Positions 61,761 through 64,000 of a DNA stretch of 64,000 bases are shown one piece after another (the first letter of the stretch is position 1; every line of letters starts with the position of its first letter). The notes under the pieces are model-generated. The model worked only from the letters and a program-made list of their open reading frames with translations. It searched no databases and was not told the DNA's origin. Origin of the DNA: Pseudomonadota bacterium (lineage in GTDB: Bacteria > Pseudomonadota > Alphaproteobacteria > Rhizobiales > Hyphomicrobiaceae). The position numbers were made by a program, and so were the translations under genes. The DNA lies in assembly GCA_023423275.1 (NCBI GenBank), contig JAFAFW010000086.1:1-64000 (forward strand), read 5' to 3'.

Positions 61761-62237
61761 ATGATTTCCCGCTTCGCAGCAGAGCTCATCATGGCGGCCG
61801 CGACCTGCCTGATGGGCCTTGTCATTTCGGTTGGCGCGCTGGAGTTTGGAATTGGCTGGGGCGACGCGGGTCCGGAACCCGGAGCCTTCCCGTTCTACAT
61901 CGGCGTCATGATCATGGTCGCGAGCCTCGGAACCGCGGTCCAGACGCTGCTGCGCCGACCGCAAGGCGAAGCCTTCCTCGATTGGGAGCGTGCCGGTCGG
62001 GTCGCGGCTTTCTTCGGCCCGATGCTGGCGTTCGTGGTGGCTTCCTTGTTCCTCGGCCTGTATGTCGCCATGGCGGCCTACCTGTTCGCCGTGATGCGTT
62101 TGCAGGGAGGGTACAGCAGCCCGACCTCCGCGGCGGCTGGAGTCGGCGCGGCCATATTCTTCTATGTGCTGCTGGAAATCGGCTTCAAGGTGAGCCTGAT
62201 GAAAGGCCCTCTCGAAGCCGCCCTTGGCCTGTATTAA
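61761..62237 (+). CDS. tctB: Tripartite tricarboxylate transporter small subunit (TctB)
   Basis: A 158-residue protein with four hydrophobic helices, at about residues 8-25 (ELIMAAATCLMGLVISVGAL), 38-58, 78-105 and 123-145. The pattern GWGDAGPEPGAFPFYIGVMI is the TctB signature after the first helix, and FYVLLEIGFKVSLMKGPLEA is the usual end. It is the small membrane subunit of the TctABC importer, downstream of tctC by 137 bases and 15 bases before tctA. Confidence 0.93.
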   Translation: MISRFAAELIMAAATCLMGLVISVGALEFGIGWGDAGPEPGAFPFYIGVMIMVASLGTAVQTLLRRPQGEAFLDWERAGRVAAFFGPMLAFVVASLFLGLYVAMAAYLFAVMRLQGGYSSPTSAAAGVGAAIFFYVLLEIGFKVSLMKGPLEAALGLY

Positions 62238-62252
62238 GGGAAGCGATCATCC

Positions 62253-63743
62253 GTGGATAATTTCGCATCCCTGCTTCATGGTTTCTCGATAGCGCTGACA
62301 TTTCACCACGTCGCGCTCATGATCATCGGCGTTCTGCTCGGCATTCTCGTCGGGGTCCTCCCTGGCCTCGGTGCGCCCAATGGCGTTTCCCTGCTCCTAC
62401 CCCTGACCTTCAGCATGGACCCGGTGTCGGCGATCATACTGCTGACAAGCATGTACTGGGGCGCACTGTTCGGCGGCTCAACCACATCGATCTTGTTCAA
62501 TATTCCGGGCGAACCATCGTCGGTCGCAACCACGTTCGACGGCTATCCGCTGGCCAAGAAGGGCCGAGCCACCGAAGCGCTGAGCCTCGCCTTTCTCTCC
62601 GCTGGTTTCGGAGCAATGGTTGGCGTCCTGCTGATTACAATTCTCTCGAGCTGGGTGGTGCGGTTTGCACTGCAGTTCAGCGCGCCGGAATATTTCGCGG
62701 TCTATTTCCTCGCGTTCGCCAGCTTTATCGGACTTGGCGGCGCGTCCCCCTTGAAAACGGTCGTTTCGCTCGGGCTGGGCTTTGCGTTCGCGGCCGTGGG
62801 CATGGATACGATCTCCGGCGGCTTGCGTCTGACCTATGGCTTCAGCGATCTCCTGGGAGGCATCAGCTTCCTCGTCGCCGTCATCGGCCTGTTCGGTATC
62901 GGAGAGCTGATGCTGACGATGGAGGAAGGCCTGCGCTTCCAGGGTCTCAAGGCGCGCGTGCGCTTCTCGGATATTCTCCGCACTATTGCGACGATGCCGC
63001 GCTACTGGGTGGCCTTGCTGCGGTCGAGCGTTATCGGCTGCTGGATGGGTATCACGCCCGGCGGACCGACCGCCGCGTCGTTCATGAGCTATGGTCTCGC
63101 CAAACGCTTTTCACGCAACCGCGAGCGCCTTGGAACCGGAGAGCCGGAAGGGATCGTGTCTCCCGAAACCGCCGACCATGCCGCCGGCAGCAGCGCCATC
63201 CTGCCGATGATTGCCCTCGGCGTTCCCGGCTCTGCGACAGCCGCCGTTATGATGGGCGGCCTGATGATCTGGGGTCTCAATCCCGGGCCGATGCTGTTCA
63301 TCGAGCGGCCGGACTTCGTCTGGGGGCTTATTGCCAGCATGTATCTCGGGAATGTCGTTGCCGTCGTCCTTGTCCTGTCGACGGTGCCGCTGTTCGCCTC
63401 GATCCTGCGCGTCCCATTCGCGATCATTGGCCCGATCATCGTCGTCGTCTGTTTCATCGGCGCTTATACGGTCTCGAACAAGCCATTCGACCTGTGGCTG
63501 GTGCTGGCCTTCGGCATTGCCGGCTATGCGTTCAAGAAGCTGGATTACCCGATCGCGCCCCTGATCCTGGCCATGGTGATTGGTGACAAAGCCGAGGATG
63601 CCTTTCGGCAATCCATGATTATGTCGACGGGCTCGATCTCGGTGTTCTGGTCGAACTGGCTCGTCGCAAGTCTCATGACAGCGGGCTTGGTACTGTTGTT
63701 GTGGCCCCTGGCGCGAAGCATCGTCGGAAGATTGCGCGCATAG
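62253..63743 (+). CDS. tctA: Tripartite tricarboxylate transporter large permease (TctA)
   Basis: A 496-residue membrane protein with 12 or so helices. TctA motifs are GILVGVLPGLGAPNGVSLLL then PLTFSMDPVSAIILLTSMYW, GALFGGSTTSILFNIPGEPS then SVATTFDGYPLAKKGRATEA, and IVSPETADHAAGSSAILPMI then ALGVPGSATAAVMMGGLMIW. The first codon is GTG 62253, with TAAGGGAAGCGATC upstream. It completes the binding protein, small and large subunit set. The gene ends 18 bases before the convergent LacI-family gene; no terminator is evident in that gap. Confidence 0.94.
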   Translation: MDNFASLLHGFSIALTFHHVALMIIGVLLGILVGVLPGLGAPNGVSLLLPLTFSMDPVSAIILLTSMYWGALFGGSTTSILFNIPGEPSSVATTFDGYPLAKKGRATEALSLAFLSAGFGAMVGVLLITILSSWVVRFALQFSAPEYFAVYFLAFASFIGLGGASPLKTVVSLGLGFAFAAVGMDTISGGLRLTYGFSDLLGGISFLVAVIGLFGIGELMLTMEEGLRFQGLKARVRFSDILRTIATMPRYWVALLRSSVIGCWMGITPGGPTAASFMSYGLAKRFSRNRERLGTGEPEGIVSPETADHAAGSSAILPMIALGVPGSATAAVMMGGLMIWGLNPGPMLFIERPDFVWGLIASMYLGNVVAVVLVLSTVPLFASILRVPFAIIGPIIVVVCFIGAYTVSNKPFDLWLVLAFGIAGYAFKKLDYPIAPLILAMVIGDKAEDAFRQSMIMSTGSISVFWSNWLVASLMTAGLVLLLWPLARSIVGRLRA

Positions 63744-63761
63744 AAACGCGCCCAGCAGACC

Positions 63762-64000
63762 TCAGCTCACCGCGCTGGCCTGGCGCACGCGTCGCTTGAG
63801 GCCGCTCGATGCCGGCGGCACACCTGCCGAAGCGCGAATGATGATCTCCGCCGAGCACTCGAAAGCCGTCTCGGCTGTAGCTCCGGCGAGATGGTCGATC
63901 ATAATTCGTGCCGTATGCTCACCGACCTCGATCCCGGATACCTTGACCGTGGTGAGCGGCACCGGCAGTTCCCCCATGAGATCGATATCGTCATATCCAA
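63762..64000 (-). CDS. LacI-family transcriptional regulator, C-terminal end (truncated by the window)
   Basis: The last 78 or so residues of a LacI/GalR-type regulator on the minus strand; the gene continues past the right edge. The visible part GYDDIDLMGELPVPLTTVKV then SGIEVGEHTARIMIDHL is the typical end of the effector-binding domain (the DD/D-loop followed by the P-rich strand), and RASAGVPPASSGLKRRV is the usual tail. The helix-turn-helix lies outside, so the operator and ligand cannot be judged. It is convergent with tctA. Confidence 0.88.
   Translation of the reverse strand, partial: GYDDIDLMGELPVPLTTVKVSGIEVGEHTARIMIDHLAGATAETAFECSAEIIIRASAGVPPASSGLKRRVRQASAVS

Noticed and set aside
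1..64000. CRISPR arrays, rRNA operons, prophage or conjugation modules
   Set aside because: None seen. The only direct or inverted repeats noticed are the hairpins listed and Pro-rich coding repeats near 56880-56950.

Overview
The window looks like chromosomal DNA of a free-living alphaproteobacterium, most likely Hyphomicrobiales (Xanthobacteraceae, Nitrobacteraceae or Boseaceae type). Reasons: a tlpA-dapD-dapE block, a long two-domain dcd next to metZ, a SAM-II riboswitch in front of metZ, an SSF-type hybrid histidine kinase, many TRAP and tripartite tricarboxylate transporters, and a fairly high GC content. The species cannot be fixed from the sequence alone. Two tRNA genes are present (Gly-CCC and Ser-GGA). 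I see no rRNA, CRISPR array or intact prophage.

Layout. 0-7 kb is core metabolism: a TlpA-like thioredoxin, dapD and dapE (lysine and peptidoglycan precursors), an ArsR-type regulator, a class D beta-lactamase, dcd, and metZ under a SAM-II riboswitch followed by an intrinsic terminator. 7-19.6 kb holds a CrbS/MxtR-like SSF hybrid kinase, mscL, an orphan radical SAM protein, tRNA-Gly, several small uncharacterised genes (including a 43-residue membrane protein and a DUF305 protein), then a CrbR/ErdR-like LuxR-type response regulator divergent from a DUF4212 plus sodium:solute symporter pair, and pip. 19.7-21 kb is a scar beside tRNA-Ser: a decayed serine recombinase, an IS3 remnant and another broken reading frame.

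21-26.5 kb is a five-gene dipeptide/oligopeptide ABC importer. 26.5-28.3 kb is decayed DNA with IS3 and IS5 remnants around a broken glutathione S-transferase gene. 28.4-36.7 kb is a catabolic island: LysR regulator, hydantoinase/oxoprolinase HyuA and HyuB, a TRAP transporter (P, Q, M), a 4-oxalocrotonate tautomerase-like enzyme and a RidA pseudogene. 37.8-42 kb is a FecI-FecR-FecA type surface-signalling system with a heme-receptor-like TonB protein.

42.5-48.8 kb carries a Gfo/Idh/MocA oxidoreductase, a TAXI-type TRAP system with a fused permease, and a gamma-glutamyltransferase. Then come ChrA, a second classical TRAP system whose binding protein resembles the 2-oxo-acid binder TakP, an M29 aminopeptidase, a flavoprotein, an SH3 protein, a DrrAB-type ABC exporter, and a GntR-regulated TctCBA system. 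The right edge cuts a LacI-family gene.

The common theme from 21 kb onward is scavenging of peptides, amino-acid derivatives and organic acids. Importers of four mechanistic classes (ABC, TRAP, TTT, SSF) sit next to enzymes that would process what they bring in.
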